64,000 bases of DNA from an uncultured Carboxylicivirga sp. (GCF_963668385.1 NZ_OY764327.1:2418001-2482000), one strand, 5' to 3'. Positions 28,933 through 37,680 are shown, counted from the stretch's first letter. Notes: generated by a model not told the origin, from the sequence alone. Program-made: numbers and translations.

Positions 28933-29988
28933 ATGATAAAGAAGAAAGAATATATGAGACTGCTTGTTTTGTTTGTAGGATGTATTGGTTTAATGCATCT
29001 GCAAGCTCAGGATGTCTCATTCTCTCAGGTGTATGCCAATCCCTTATATTTAAGTCCTTCGTTTACGGGCCTTACAAATGGCTCGCGGTTAAGTTTATCT
29101 TATCGCGATCAATGGCCTGGTATTCCTAATACATATAGCACATATGCTATGGCAGCGGATCACTTTTTTGAAGATTATAGCAGTGGTGTAGGACTAATGT
29201 TCTTGCGCGATGATAGTGGTGATGGAAAATTGGTACGCCAGGATATAAGTGCTTTATATGCATATGAGTTTGAAATTAGTGATGGAATATTAGTTCGACC
29301 TGGTATTCAATTTAAGTATTCCGAACGTAATATTAATCTTATCAACTCTGTTTTGCCTTCCAATCAAGGGACTGATGGTTCTGTTATTGGAGGATCAGTA
29401 TATGGAAATGATAATTTTAAATATTTCGATGCTGCAGCTTCCGCAATGATTTATAGTGATTTTTTCTGGTTGGGTTTAGCTGTTGATAACCTTATTAAGC
29501 ACGATATTGGAGTTTCTGATATTGAAACGTACAATCCTATAAAAACATCACTTTATGGAGGCTATAAATATTCCTATAAAACTGGGAAAAGACGCCCTGA
29601 GCAGAGTATAACAGCCGCATTTAACTATCGAATACAGCAAGGATTTAATCAGCTTGATTTTGGTACTTATTGGTATTTAAATCCAATGGAAGTTGGAGTT
29701 TGGTATCGTGGGATTCCATTCGTATCAGAAGATGGTTTAAGTAATAATGATGGTTTAATTTTTATTTTAGGAGTTAATGTTGGCAATATTCGGTTTGCTT
29801 ATAGCTATGATTTTACCTTATCAGACCTAAACGGATATAGTAATGGTGCAAATGAACTATCCATGATATTCCGTTTCAATCAGGTATACAAAAAGAGAAG
29901 TCCAAGGGGGGCTATCCCATGTAGCGCACCCGGATATGGTAATGCCTCAGGTTCAAAGTATCGCCGCCGAACTCGTAAAATATTTTAA
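28933..29988 (+). CDS. PorP/SprF family type IX secretion membrane protein
   Basis: The 351-residue protein has a signal peptide (ending LQAQ) and the family opening DVSFSQVYANPLYLSPSFTG, then the typical LSYRDQWPGIPNTYSTYAMA and a barrel of 12-14 strands (VGLMFLRDDSG, GILVRPGIQFKYSERN, WLGLAVDNLIKHD and so on). Members are outer-membrane proteins usually encoded just after type B T9SS cargo; SprF is needed for SprB export and display. The start is 32 bp after the giant gene's stop, so the two are almost surely co-expressed. The C-terminus carries an Arg/Lys-rich tail after the last strand (RGAIPCSAPGYG, then KYRRRTRKIF). Confidence 0.93.
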   Translation: MIKKKEYMRLLVLFVGCIGLMHLQAQDVSFSQVYANPLYLSPSFTGLTNGSRLSLSYRDQWPGIPNTYSTYAMAADHFFEDYSSGVGLMFLRDDSGDGKLVRQDISALYAYEFEISDGILVRPGIQFKYSERNINLINSVLPSNQGTDGSVIGGSVYGNDNFKYFDAAASAMIYSDFFWLGLAVDNLIKHDIGVSDIETYNPIKTSLYGGYKYSYKTGKRRPEQSITAAFNYRIQQGFNQLDFGTYWYLNPMEVGVWYRGIPFVSEDGLSNNDGLIFILGVNVGNIRFAYSYDFTLSDLNGYSNGANELSMIFRFNQVYKKRSPRGAIPCSAPGYGNASGSKYRRRTRKIF

Positions 29989-30033
29989 ATTGATTTAGTT
30001 TTATAGGAAGTATAAAAACTGCTTATTAATCTG

Positions 30034-30045
30034 CCTTTTAAAAGG
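30034..30045. other. 12-bp perfect palindrome between sprF-like gene and ompH-like gene
   Basis: CCTTTTAAAAGG is a perfect palindrome 46 bp after the PorP/SprF stop. It is too short and AT-rich to be a good terminator; it could be a protein-binding site. No function is claimed. Confidence 0.3.
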
Positions 30046-30107
30046 GATATCTACTGTTATGCTAAAGAAAAAAGTGTGCAAATATTTTTATATGCTGGCT
30101 AATAGAT

Positions 30108-30115
30108 TATATTTG
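30108..30115 (+). promoter_or_regulatory. Candidate -7 box (TATATTTG) for the OmpH/Skp gene
   Basis: TATATTTG matches TAnnTTTG exactly, 40 bp before the start codon; a -33 TTTG is not evident. Confidence 0.45.
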
Positions 30116-30154
30116 TTCTCCGTTAAAATTAAGCTATAAATCATTAGGGAAAGT

Positions 30155-30757
30155 ATGAAACAATTATCTACTGTATTAAATGGTGTTTTATTAATTGCTG
30201 TAATTATTTTATATGCAATGCAATTTTCTGGTAAGAAAACTGCGGAACAAACAGGAGCAAGCCAAATTGATGTTAACAATGGCGATGTTTATCCTGTTGC
30301 TTTTATCAATACAGATTCGTTATTGTTGAATTATAACTTTGCTAAAGAAGTAAATGAGCAGTTGATGTCGAAAGAAGAGGCCTCGAGAGCTGATTATGCT
30401 GAAAAAGCAAAAATATTTCAACAAGATGCAGTTGATTTTCAACGCAAGGTACAAACCAATGCTTTCTTATCGCAAGATAGATTTAACAAAGAAAGAGATC
30501 GTTTAGCCAAAGCTGAGCAAGATCTACAAATGCTTAATCAACGATTAACAAATGAGTTGATGAAAGAGCAGGAAAAATTAAATCGTCAATTGCGTGATAC
30601 ATTGGAGAATTACCTGCAAGAATTTGCAAAAGGTAAACCATATAAAATGATTTTGAGCAACACTTTAGGAGATAATGTGTTGTATGGTGCTGATGGAGTA
30701 GACATTACGAAACAAGTTTCGGATGCATTAAATGCCCGTCATGCGGCAGCTAAATAA
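30155..30757 (+). CDS. OmpH/Skp-family periplasmic chaperone
   Basis: The 200-residue protein has an N-terminal hydrophobic anchor or signal (about 8-24), then the family opening YPVAFINTDSLLLNYNFAKE and a long charged coiled-coil hairpin (about 65-155; repeated Lys, Glu, Gln and Asp). The closing segment KPYKMILSNTLGDNVLYGAD is typical of OmpH/Skp proteins in Bacteroidota. Skp binds unfolded outer-membrane proteins in the periplasm. Here it sits just after T9SS-linked outer-membrane genes, though it has its own promoter box and a strong terminator. A membrane-anchored form is possible because no clear signal-peptidase site follows the hydrophobic stretch. Confidence 0.88.
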   Translation: MKQLSTVLNGVLLIAVIILYAMQFSGKKTAEQTGASQIDVNNGDVYPVAFINTDSLLLNYNFAKEVNEQLMSKEEASRADYAEKAKIFQQDAVDFQRKVQTNAFLSQDRFNKERDRLAKAEQDLQMLNQRLTNELMKEQEKLNRQLRDTLENYLQEFAKGKPYKMILSNTLGDNVLYGADGVDITKQVSDALNARHAAAK

Positions 30758-30779
30758 GTATTGAAAAAAAATATAGTAA

Positions 30780-30809
30780 GGCAGAACTTTTTCGGTTCTG
30801 CCTTTTTTT
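30780..30809 (+). terminator. Rho-independent terminator after the OmpH/Skp gene
   Basis: An 8-bp GC-rich stem (GGCAGAAC at 30780-30787 with 30795-30802) is followed by seven T residues. It ends just before the start of the glycosyltransferase gene. Confidence 0.9.
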
Positions 30810-30815
30810 ATTCCT

Positions 30816-32069
30816 ATGAACAAGATTTTCACCAAATATCTGGCAAAGCACCCTGTTTTAAAGCCTGAGACAAGTAGTGCTTCAGCGATTGCCATAAGAA
30901 CAATAATTCCAATTTACTTAGAGGAAGATTATATAGATGGTTTACTTTCATCTCTAAGTAAAGCAGCTCATAAATGTAATATGAGTATTGAAATAGTGTT
31001 GGTTGTTAACTATTCAGAGCTTGCACCGGAAGAAATACAACATCGCCAACAGTTATTATCAAAAAGATTGTTGGATCAAAAGGAAGTATTTAATGATGTT
31101 TTTACCATTACGGTGATTAATGCTTTTGATTTAAAAGCCAAACATGCAGGGGCTGGATGGGCACGAAAAATTGGGATGGACTATGCCGTAAACGAATATG
31201 CTAGAGAGGAGAATTATAAAGGTATTATTGTATCGCTTGATGCCGATTGTGATGTTCAGGATAATTACTTTGTTGAAATAGGGAAGAAGTTTAGTTCAGA
31301 CAAAGTAAATGGTTGTACTATTTGTTTCGAGCATCAAACAGATGATGTTAGCGAGGGGCAAAAGGAGGCAATTATGCAATATGAGCTGCATTTAAGGTAT
31401 TATTTACAGGTTTTGCGGTGGACAGGTCATCCTTATGCTTTTCATACAGTAGGATCGTGTTTTGCGGTAACAGCAGAGTCATATGTGAGGGCAGGAGGAA
31501 TGCCCCGAAAACAGGCTGGCGAAGATTTTTACTTTTTGCAAAAGGTAATCCCCCTGGGTAATTTTAGTGAGTTAAATACAACTTGTGTATTCCCTTCTTC
31601 TCGCGTCTCAGATCGTGTTCCGTTTGGTACAGGGCCAACCATTGCTTCCATCATGGAGTCGAACGATGATTATCTTACTTATAATCTGCAGGCATTTATC
31701 GATTTAAAAGAGTTGTTTGATATAAAAGAGGAATTCTTTAAAGTGGATGATGAGAAATATGCAGATCTATTATTGAAGTTGAGTGGACGCATCAGAAGCT
31801 TTTTAATGAATAGCGAGTTTGAGAATGAGCTTGCTAATATTAACAATAATTGTTCGTCGTTAGAATCCTTTAAAAAGCGGTTTTTTGAGGTTTTTGATGC
31901 GTTTAAAGTGGTAAAGTATCTCAACTATGTACACCTTCATTTTTTAGAGAAAAATACAGTTTACGATGCATCGATGGATTTTCTGGAAATGCTGGATTTA
32001 GCTTCCGATGAGCTGATAGAAACAGCTGATATTTTGGAGTATTTCCGACACTGGGAAAAAGAATCATAG
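30816..32069 (+). CDS. Family 2-like glycosyltransferase
   Basis: The 417-residue protein is soluble (no membrane helix). Its GT-A core has AIRTIIPIYLEEDYIDGLLS (first strand and helix), KHAGAGWARKIGMDYAV (a donor-binding region like that of GT2 enzymes) and IIVSLDADCDV, which holds the metal-binding DxD-like motif. Next comes the acceptor region with GSCFAVTAESYVRAGG and QAGEDFYFLQKV (the ED of GT2 enzymes). A helical C-terminal part follows (about 285-417). Such enzymes add sugars to surface glycans or lipids; the substrate is not predictable. It starts 7 bp after the OmpH/Skp terminator, so expression may depend on read-through. It ends at a long-loop terminator. Confidence 0.8.
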   Translation: MNKIFTKYLAKHPVLKPETSSASAIAIRTIIPIYLEEDYIDGLLSSLSKAAHKCNMSIEIVLVVNYSELAPEEIQHRQQLLSKRLLDQKEVFNDVFTITVINAFDLKAKHAGAGWARKIGMDYAVNEYAREENYKGIIVSLDADCDVQDNYFVEIGKKFSSDKVNGCTICFEHQTDDVSEGQKEAIMQYELHLRYYLQVLRWTGHPYAFHTVGSCFAVTAESYVRAGGMPRKQAGEDFYFLQKVIPLGNFSELNTTCVFPSSRVSDRVPFGTGPTIASIMESNDDYLTYNLQAFIDLKELFDIKEEFFKVDDEKYADLLLKLSGRIRSFLMNSEFENELANINNNCSSLESFKKRFFEVFDAFKVVKYLNYVHLHFLEKNTVYDASMDFLEMLDLASDELIETADILEYFRHWEKES

Positions 32070-32089
32070 ATCCTTCGGCCAGGTTCGCT

Positions 32090-32151
32090 GTCCGAAATAA
32101 AAAGCAGCTTACAGTATTGTTGTCAATTAGTTATTTCGGACTTACTTTTTT
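32090..32151 (+). terminator. Long-loop terminator after the glycosyltransferase gene
   Basis: A perfect 11-bp inverted repeat (GTCCGAAATAA at 32090-32100, its complement at 32131-32141) with a 30-nt loop is followed by a T-rich tract (TTACTTTTTTACTTT). Confidence 0.65.
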
Positions 32152-32163
32152 ACTTTAGGTGGT

Positions 32164-32487
32164 TTATTTTCTGATACGACGGAAGCTTGCATAAAAATCA
32201 AGTACCACCATCATAATGATAAATACAACCCAATAAGTACGGCTGGTGAATAATGCCCAGGCTGCAGGGAGCAAAAACAATGAACTGTAGATAAGAATGG
32301 AAAAGATACGATGATTCTCTTCGCGGCCTACAATGCGATTGTATATTCTAACTCCAATAATAGGTAAGCTGCCAATTAGCAAAACAAGGTAACTGTATTC
32401 AACTTTAGTAACGGCCATTAATACGCCAAAGAATACTAGTGCCATACCAATGTAATACAGGATACTTAATATTTTTTTCTTGTCCAT
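32164..32487 (-). CDS. Small four-helix membrane protein, function unknown
   Basis: The ATG at 32487 lies 1 bp after the stop of the FtsB-like gene and gives 107 residues; a longer start overlaps that gene without need. Four hydrophobic helices are visible (ILYYIGMALVFFGVLMAV, YLVLLIGSLPIIGV, IFSILIYSSLFLLPAAWALF, YWVVFIIMMVVLDFYAS), with an Arg/Lys-rich C-terminal tail. The near-overlap with the FtsB/DivIC-like gene points to translational coupling and perhaps a role in the cell envelope, but no family is recognised. Confidence 0.7.
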   Translation of the reverse strand: MDKKKILSILYYIGMALVFFGVLMAVTKVEYSYLVLLIGSLPIIGVRIYNRIVGREENHRIFSILIYSSLFLLPAAWALFTSRTYWVVFIIMMVVLDFYASFRRIRK

Positions 32488-32488
32488 G

Positions 32489-32794
32489 TTATTCTTCTTC
32501 AACAATAAAAAGCACTTCGTCTTTTTTCTTCATTAGATATTCTTCGCGCCCAAATTTTTCAAGGTTTTCGGTATTACTCTGAAGTTCTTTCATCTTACGA
32601 TTGTTTTGCTCAATCTCTTGGATGTAGTGCTCTTTTTGTTTTTCTAATTTGTTGATGCGCGATTGTAATTTAAAGCGGTCGATAAGGTTGTTTTGATCGA
32701 AAATTCCCAGATATACAACAAATATCACAAATGCAATAAAGAATTTATTGCTGATAATGGGTTGTATATATTTTTTATAATTCGACCAGTTCAT
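32489..32794 (-). CDS. FtsB/DivIC-family septum formation initiator
   Basis: The 101-residue single-pass protein has a cytoplasmic N-terminus, a membrane helix (about 17-35; FFIAFVIFVVYLGIF) and a coiled coil (about 40-80; LQSRINKLEKQKEHYIQEIE). The closing LEKFGREEYLMKKKDEVLFI is the hallmark of DivIC/FtsB proteins. These form a complex with FtsL and FtsQ that links peptidoglycan synthesis to the divisome. It is the first gene of a two-gene unit with the small membrane protein. A TACCTTTG promoter box lies 15 bp before the start. Confidence 0.88.
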   Translation of the reverse strand: MNWSNYKKYIQPIISNKFFIAFVIFVVYLGIFDQNNLIDRFKLQSRINKLEKQKEHYIQEIEQNNRKMKELQSNTENLEKFGREEYLMKKKDEVLFIVEEE

Positions 32795-32808
32795 ACTTAC
32801 CTTTTGGG

Positions 32809-32816
32809 CAAAGGTA
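32809..32816 (-). promoter_or_regulatory. Candidate -7 box (TACCTTTG) for the ftsB/divIC-like gene
   Basis: The minus-strand text TACCTTTG matches TAnnTTTG exactly and lies 15 bp before the start codon, implying a very short leader. A -33 element at normal spacing was not found. Confidence 0.4.
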
Positions 32817-32850
32817 ATAAAGTTTACAGCTCATAACTTAGGCAAAGGGC

Positions 32851-32877
32851 AAAAAAAATCCCGCATGAGCGGGATTT
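32851..32877 (-). terminator. Rho-independent terminator after pruA
   Basis: A 9-bp stem (AAATCCCGC at 32856-32864 with GCGGGATTT at 32869-32877, loop ATGA) is followed on the minus strand by eight T residues. Confidence 0.9.
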
Positions 32878-32925
32878 AATTTTTTCTATCAAAATCTAAA
32901 TTAGTTTGATATAGCACTTATGCTA

Positions 32926-34554
32926 TTATTCAGCCATAAATGGATATTCGAAACTATGAGGAGGAACAAAAGTCTCCTTGATAGTACGTGGGCTCACCCA
33001 ACGCATAAGGTTGATAGCCGAACCTGCTTTATCGTTAGTACCTGAACCACGTGAACCACCAAATGGTTGTTGTCCTACAACAGCCCCTGTTGGTTTATCA
33101 TTAATATAGAAGTTACCAGCAGTGTTAGTTAAACGTTTTGTTAATTGTTCAATTACGTAACGATCCTGAGCAAAAATACCACCTGTTAAAGCGTAAATAG
33201 ATGTTGAATCTAAGGTATCAAGTGCTTCATCTAGTTTAGTATCGTCGTAAACGTAAATGGTTAATACAGGTCCAAACAACTCTTCTTCCATTGTATCGTA
33301 CTTAGGATTGGTTGTTAAAATAATGGTTGGCTCAATAAAGTATCCTACCGATTTATCGTAGTTTCCACCAAAAATAACTTCAGCTTCGTTGCTTGCTTTA
33401 GCGGCATCAATTGCTCCGGCAAGTTTATCAAATGATGCTTCGTCGATAACAGCATTTACAAAGTTGGTGAAATCTTCTGGAGGTCCCATTTTGATTTCTT
33501 TCATTTGTTCGGCTACATAACCGCAAATTTCGTCCCATTTACTTGATGGCATGTAGGCACGCGAAGCAGCTGAACATTTTTGACCCTGGAATTCAAAAGC
33601 ACCACGAGTAATAGCTGTGGCAACCGCTTTGGTATCGCACGATTTATGTGCAAAAATGTAATCCTTACCACCAGTTTCACCTACAATGCGAGGATATGTT
33701 TTGTATTTGGCAATATTTGTACCAATTGCTTTCCATGTACTTTGGAATACGGCTGTTGAACCTGTAAAGTGGAATCCTGCAAAATCAGGATGTGCAAATA
33801 CAACATCGGCAGCTACCGGGCCTGATGCATGAACAAGGTTAATTACTCCATCAGGTACACCAGCTTCCTGAAATAATTTCATCAAGAAATATGCTGAATA
33901 GATTGCTGTTTTAGATGGTTTCCAAACAGTAACATTACCCATTAATGCAGGTGAAGTTTGTAGGTTACCCGCAATAGAAGTAAAGTTAAATGGTGTTAAT
34001 GCAAATATAAATCCTTCCAATGGACGGTACTCAACACGGTTCCAGATACCTGGAGAAGAGATAGGTTGATCAGCATAAATCTCTGTCATGTATTGAACGT
34101 TGAATCGTAAGAAATCGGCTAACTCACAAGCAGCATCAATTTCGGCCTGAAATGCATTTTTCGATTGACCTAACATAGTAGCCGCGTTTAATACTTGACG
34201 GTATGGGCCAGCTAATAAGTCGGCTGCTTTTAAAAAGATAGAAGCGCGGTGCTCCCAGCTTAATTCAGCCCATTGTTTGCGAGCTTTTAAAGCAGCATCA
34301 ATGGCCATGTGTACATGTGTTTCATCACCCTGATGGTAATACCCTAAGGTATGTTTGATATCGTGTGGTGGGTGAATACGTTGTTTGTTGTCAGTTCTGA
34401 TTTCCTGACCACCAATAATCATTGGAATGTCTAATTCCTGAGAACGTAGCAATTCAACTTGCTTTTTAAGCTCTTCGCGTTCGGGGGTTCCCGGAGCATA
34501 GCTTTTTACTGGCTCGTTTATTGCTTTAGGTACGTTGAAGATTCCTTTTGGCAT
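32926..34554 (-). CDS. pruA: L-glutamate gamma-semialdehyde dehydrogenase (1-pyrroline-5-carboxylate dehydrogenase)
   Basis: PruA oxidises glutamate semialdehyde to glutamate with NAD+, the second step of proline use. The 542-residue length fits the stand-alone enzyme. The aldehyde dehydrogenase fold is clear: the nucleotide-binding segment ALTPFNFTSIAGNL, WKPSKTAIYSAYF, FTGSTAVFQ, the general base Glu in IVGETGGKDY, the catalytic Cys in EFQGQKCSAASRAYMP, and the C-terminal PFGGSRGSGTNDKAG. No proline dehydrogenase lies next to it. It is a single gene with its own terminator; 336 bp of non-coding DNA precede it. Confidence 0.95.
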   Translation of the reverse strand: MPKGIFNVPKAINEPVKSYAPGTPEREELKKQVELLRSQELDIPMIIGGQEIRTDNKQRIHPPHDIKHTLGYYHQGDETHVHMAIDAALKARKQWAELSWEHRASIFLKAADLLAGPYRQVLNAATMLGQSKNAFQAEIDAACELADFLRFNVQYMTEIYADQPISSPGIWNRVEYRPLEGFIFALTPFNFTSIAGNLQTSPALMGNVTVWKPSKTAIYSAYFLMKLFQEAGVPDGVINLVHASGPVAADVVFAHPDFAGFHFTGSTAVFQSTWKAIGTNIAKYKTYPRIVGETGGKDYIFAHKSCDTKAVATAITRGAFEFQGQKCSAASRAYMPSSKWDEICGYVAEQMKEIKMGPPEDFTNFVNAVIDEASFDKLAGAIDAAKASNEAEVIFGGNYDKSVGYFIEPTIILTTNPKYDTMEEELFGPVLTIYVYDDTKLDEALDTLDSTSIYALTGGIFAQDRYVIEQLTKRLTNTAGNFYINDKPTGAVVGQQPFGGSRGSGTNDKAGSAINLMRWVSPRTIKETFVPPHSFEYPFMAE

Positions 34555-34890
34555 AGCTTCTGTTTTTTATGATGTTTTAATATGTTTTGGTTCTTAACAA
34601 TGTAGTTTTCTCATCAACCAAAAAAAGTTACGACATAATCGGTTAAAAATAAATGCAACCAATTAATGGTAATTCATTAAAAGCAAAGCTATTGAATTTT
34701 AAAGCCTAAGGTTATGAAATATGTCAGGGTTTGGAATATAGAAATATGAGTTTTGTCAGGTATTAAAGTCTAAAAGTGAAAAATTATTACAAATTATACT
34801 TTATTGCTTACATTTTAAACATTAATGGTGAAGTATGATTGCGACTGACGCTTATTACTATGTGACAGAAAGATGTGGCTGACAAATCTA
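34555..34890. other. 336-bp intergenic region upstream of pruA
   Basis: This AT-rich stretch lies between two leftward genes. It holds the presumed pruA promoter and the 3' flank of the plug-protein gene. I found no open frame longer than about 15 codons, no RNA gene and no strong hairpin. The word GTCAGG/CTGACA recurs (near 34722, 34757 and 34879) but is too short to interpret. Confidence 0.5.
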
Positions 34891-36162
34891 TTATTTCCCC
34901 ACCGTATATTTTAATGAGTTGGTTACATTAACACCAATCAGGCGATCGTAGTTATCTGTAAAACTTCGGTAATACACATATATTATGTAGTCGTTTTCGG
35001 TTTGGCCGTAGTTGCCTTCGAAATAACTAACATCGGCATAGGGCTTTCCTTCTTGTTGCACCAGATATTGGTAATTGTAAAAGCCCTGTTTTAGTAGCAT
35101 CGATAATTCGTACATGTGGGTAAGGGCATTGTACTCCATCTGGTTTTTATTATCCATTTGCCAGTTGCTTAAAGCTCCGGTTACATATACTTTACTGTTA
35201 AAAATAGGCTCCTTAGAAGGAAGTTTAAAGTGTACATATACATAATCGCCTTCAATTTCCGGATCGCGGTCTTCGCGTACATCAATATAGTATTTGCCAT
35301 TAAAGTCTTCGTGATAAAAGTATTTTCGTTCCGCCAGGTTACGATCGGGGTACATGGTGTAATGATAGTGTGGATCATGAAAAGTAATACTTTCGACATA
35401 CTCTGGTGCAAAGCGCGTACTTCGCAAATCGAGCCAGCGGTATTCGTTGCCGCCATCAAACAAAATTTCGCGATTGTGTTCGTATATCAATTCCGAGTCG
35501 CGGATGAATAAGGGTTTGAGGTGTGTCATCTGATTATCCCATCGTCCGTTTTGCTGAAGCACCACCTTTATATCTTCGCGTGGATTGTTAATTTGAAAAC
35601 TGGGATGTTTAATAGTAAAATGAATCTCTTGCATTGATGATCGCAAGGTTGAACTGGCGGTATATTTTACCTGGGGAATGATAGATACCTTTGCTTCTGA
35701 AACAAAAAACGGACGGGTAAGTACTGGCTTATCTTCCGATCCTAATTCAAACACCTTTATAATATAGTTACCCGATAATTTCAATTGGATATCCTCATTC
35801 GGAAAAGCCAATGTATAGTGGATATAATCAAATGTTGTATTAAACGAGTATTGATAATCTAATATTGGGTTGGGCATAAATCCATTGATGTATTCGGTTT
35901 GCATTAAATCCGAAGGTTCCCAGTTAGCATCGCAATGAGTAATACTGTACTGATAATTTTTGGTATCGTAGGCAAAATCGTCAAAGCTTAATGTTAATTC
36001 TTCCTGATTATTTAATTGTATGATGGGCGAGCTTTGATTCCATCCTGTTTTATGCAATTGCACTGTGTGAATATTAGTTGCAGTATATACAGGATTGTTA
36101 CTTTGGGCGTAAAAAGGCAGTAATGTAAATGTACTAATTAAAAGCTGTTTAAATATCGACAT
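34891..36162 (-). CDS. Type IX secretion plug-type protein (DUF5103)
   Basis: The ATG at 36162 gives 423 residues with a signal peptide (MSIFKQLLISTFTLLPFYAQ); a 20-residue upstream extension lacks signal character. The mature part is rich in beta strands and has the typical DUF5103 opening HTVQLHKTGWNQSSPIIQLN, then YQYSITHCDANWEPSDLMQT, DFAYDTKNY and the late VYVTGALSNWQMDNKNQMEY block with YQYLVQQEGKPY, which resembles a carbohydrate-binding-like beta sandwich. In the T9SS translocon the homologous Plug protein seals the unused side of the SprA pore. Here the gene stands alone, away from the core T9SS genes but near a T9SS cargo and PorP/SprF gene. Confidence 0.87.
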   Translation of the reverse strand: MSIFKQLLISTFTLLPFYAQSNNPVYTATNIHTVQLHKTGWNQSSPIIQLNNQEELTLSFDDFAYDTKNYQYSITHCDANWEPSDLMQTEYINGFMPNPILDYQYSFNTTFDYIHYTLAFPNEDIQLKLSGNYIIKVFELGSEDKPVLTRPFFVSEAKVSIIPQVKYTASSTLRSSMQEIHFTIKHPSFQINNPREDIKVVLQQNGRWDNQMTHLKPLFIRDSELIYEHNREILFDGGNEYRWLDLRSTRFAPEYVESITFHDPHYHYTMYPDRNLAERKYFYHEDFNGKYYIDVREDRDPEIEGDYVYVHFKLPSKEPIFNSKVYVTGALSNWQMDNKNQMEYNALTHMYELSMLLKQGFYNYQYLVQQEGKPYADVSYFEGNYGQTENDYIIYVYYRSFTDNYDRLIGVNVTNSLKYTVGK

Positions 36163-36290
36163 ATGTTTTAGGATAAATAAAGAAAAAAATCTACATTTGC
36201 TGAACTTTCCCTTATACAGCAAACTAAACTAAAAGCATTTTTAACGCTCTTTTACAGGCGTAATATAGATGGAAAAGTTATAAATTTCTA

Positions 36291-36298
36291 TATTTTTG
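36291..36298 (+). promoter_or_regulatory. Candidate -7 box (TATTTTTG) for the nqr operon
   Basis: TATTTTTG fits TAnnTTTG exactly and lies 33 bp before the nqrA start. No TTTG -33 box is seen at normal distance. Confidence 0.5.
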
Positions 36299-36330
36299 CA
36301 GCTTAAAAATAAAAAAACCGTTTTTCAAAC

Positions 36331-37680
36331 ATGTCAGAGGTAATAAAAATTAAGAAAGGCCTGAATATTCAGCTTGCAGGTAAAGCTGATACGGTATTTG
36401 GGCAAGCCGAATTACCCGAACTATTTGCAGTTAAGCCAACCGATTTTTACGGTTTGGTACCAAAGATGGCAGTAAAAGTTGGGGACAAGGTGAAAGCGGG
36501 TACGGTTTTATTTTACGACAAATATCGTCCTGAAATAAAATTCGTTTCACCTGTAAGTGGCGAGTTACATGCGGTTAACCGCGGTGAGCGCCGTAGGATT
36601 CTGGAAGTTGTGGTGAAATCAGATGGAACTGATGCTGCCGAGCAGTTTGAACCAGCTAAAGCCAGTGAGTTATCGAAGGAGCAGGTAGTAGAAAAGCTAC
36701 AGGCAGCAGGTTTGTGGCCATTCATACGTAAGCGTCCTTACGATATTATTGCAAAAGCCAGTGAAACGCCTAAAGCATTTTACATTTCGGCATTCGACTC
36801 CGCTCCTTTAGCTCCTGATTATGACTTTGTGTTAACAGGTCAGGAAGAAGCTTTGCAAGCAGGTATCGACGTTGTTAAGCGTATGTGCGACAATGTTCAT
36901 GTTGGAGTTCGTAATGATGCAGCTTCAAAAGTGTTCAATAACTTAAAAGGAGTTACTGTTCATTCTTTCGAAGGAGTTCACCCGGTAGGTAATGTAGGGG
37001 TTCAAATTCACCATACTATGCCAATCAGTAAAGGCGAATGTGTATGGGTTGCTAATCCACAAGATATCGTTGCCATTGGTAAATTATTTACCGAAGGTAA
37101 ATACGATTCAAACCGAGTGGTTGTTTTAGCAGGTAGCGAGGTTGAGAAAAAAGCTTACTATCGTACAAAACTGGGAGCATCGATTTCAACATTAGTAAAA
37201 GGCAATGTTAAGAAAGACGGTACTTTAAGATACATCAGTGGAAATGTGCTTACCGGTACTCAAATTGATGAAGATGGTTATTTAGGTGCCTATCACTCAC
37301 AGGTAACAGTTATTCCAGAAGGAGATTATTTCGAATTTATGGGATGGGCTGCTCCTGGATTTGGTAAGTTCAGTACCTCACGTTCATTCTTTAGCTGGAT
37401 GTGTAAGAATAAAGAGTATGCGTTGGATGCCAATACACATGGTGGACGCAGATCTTTTATCATGTCAGGTCAATACGAAAAAGTATTACCAATGGACATC
37501 TTACCTGAATTTTTATTCCGTGCTATTTTAGTTGACGACATTGATAAAATGGAACAACTAGGTATCTATGAATTGGTTGAAGAAGATGTTGCTCTTTGTG
37601 AGTTTGTTTGTACTTCCAAACAACCGCTTCAGTCTATTTTACGTAGAGGCATTGATTTAATGATTAAAGAGTTAAGCTAG
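36331..37680 (+). CDS. nqrA: Na+-translocating NADH:quinone reductase subunit A
   Basis: NqrA is the peripheral cytoplasmic subunit of the Na+-NQR complex, involved in quinone binding and stability. The 449 residues are of normal length. The opening IKIKKGLNIQLAGKAD and the lipoyl/biotinyl-like beta domain (KVGDKVKAGTVLFYDKYRPE, FVSPVSGELHAVNRGERRRI) are typical. So are the central PFIRKRPYD, HHTMPISKGECVWVANPQD and the later GRRSFIMSGQYEKVLPMD. It is first in nqrABCDEF. A 14-bp tandem duplication overlaps its stop codon, and the 76-bp gap to nqrB is the longest in the operon. Confidence 0.97.
   Translation: MSEVIKIKKGLNIQLAGKADTVFGQAELPELFAVKPTDFYGLVPKMAVKVGDKVKAGTVLFYDKYRPEIKFVSPVSGELHAVNRGERRRILEVVVKSDGTDAAEQFEPAKASELSKEQVVEKLQAAGLWPFIRKRPYDIIAKASETPKAFYISAFDSAPLAPDYDFVLTGQEEALQAGIDVVKRMCDNVHVGVRNDAASKVFNNLKGVTVHSFEGVHPVGNVGVQIHHTMPISKGECVWVANPQDIVAIGKLFTEGKYDSNRVVVLAGSEVEKKAYYRTKLGASISTLVKGNVKKDGTLRYISGNVLTGTQIDEDGYLGAYHSQVTVIPEGDYFEFMGWAAPGFGKFSTSRSFFSWMCKNKEYALDANTHGGRRSFIMSGQYEKVLPMDILPEFLFRAILVDDIDKMEQLGIYELVEEDVALCEFVCTSKQPLQSILRRGIDLMIKELS

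Noticed and set aside
30000-30017. Hairpin TTTTATA-GGAAG-TATAAAA after the PorP/SprF gene as a terminator
   Set aside because: The stem is pure A-T and lacks a T tract after it, so it is unlikely to terminate transcription.
35230-35511. 93-codon plus-strand frame opposite the T9SS plug gene
   Set aside because: No ribosome site or protein family pattern; the opposite strand encodes a recognisable DUF5103 protein.
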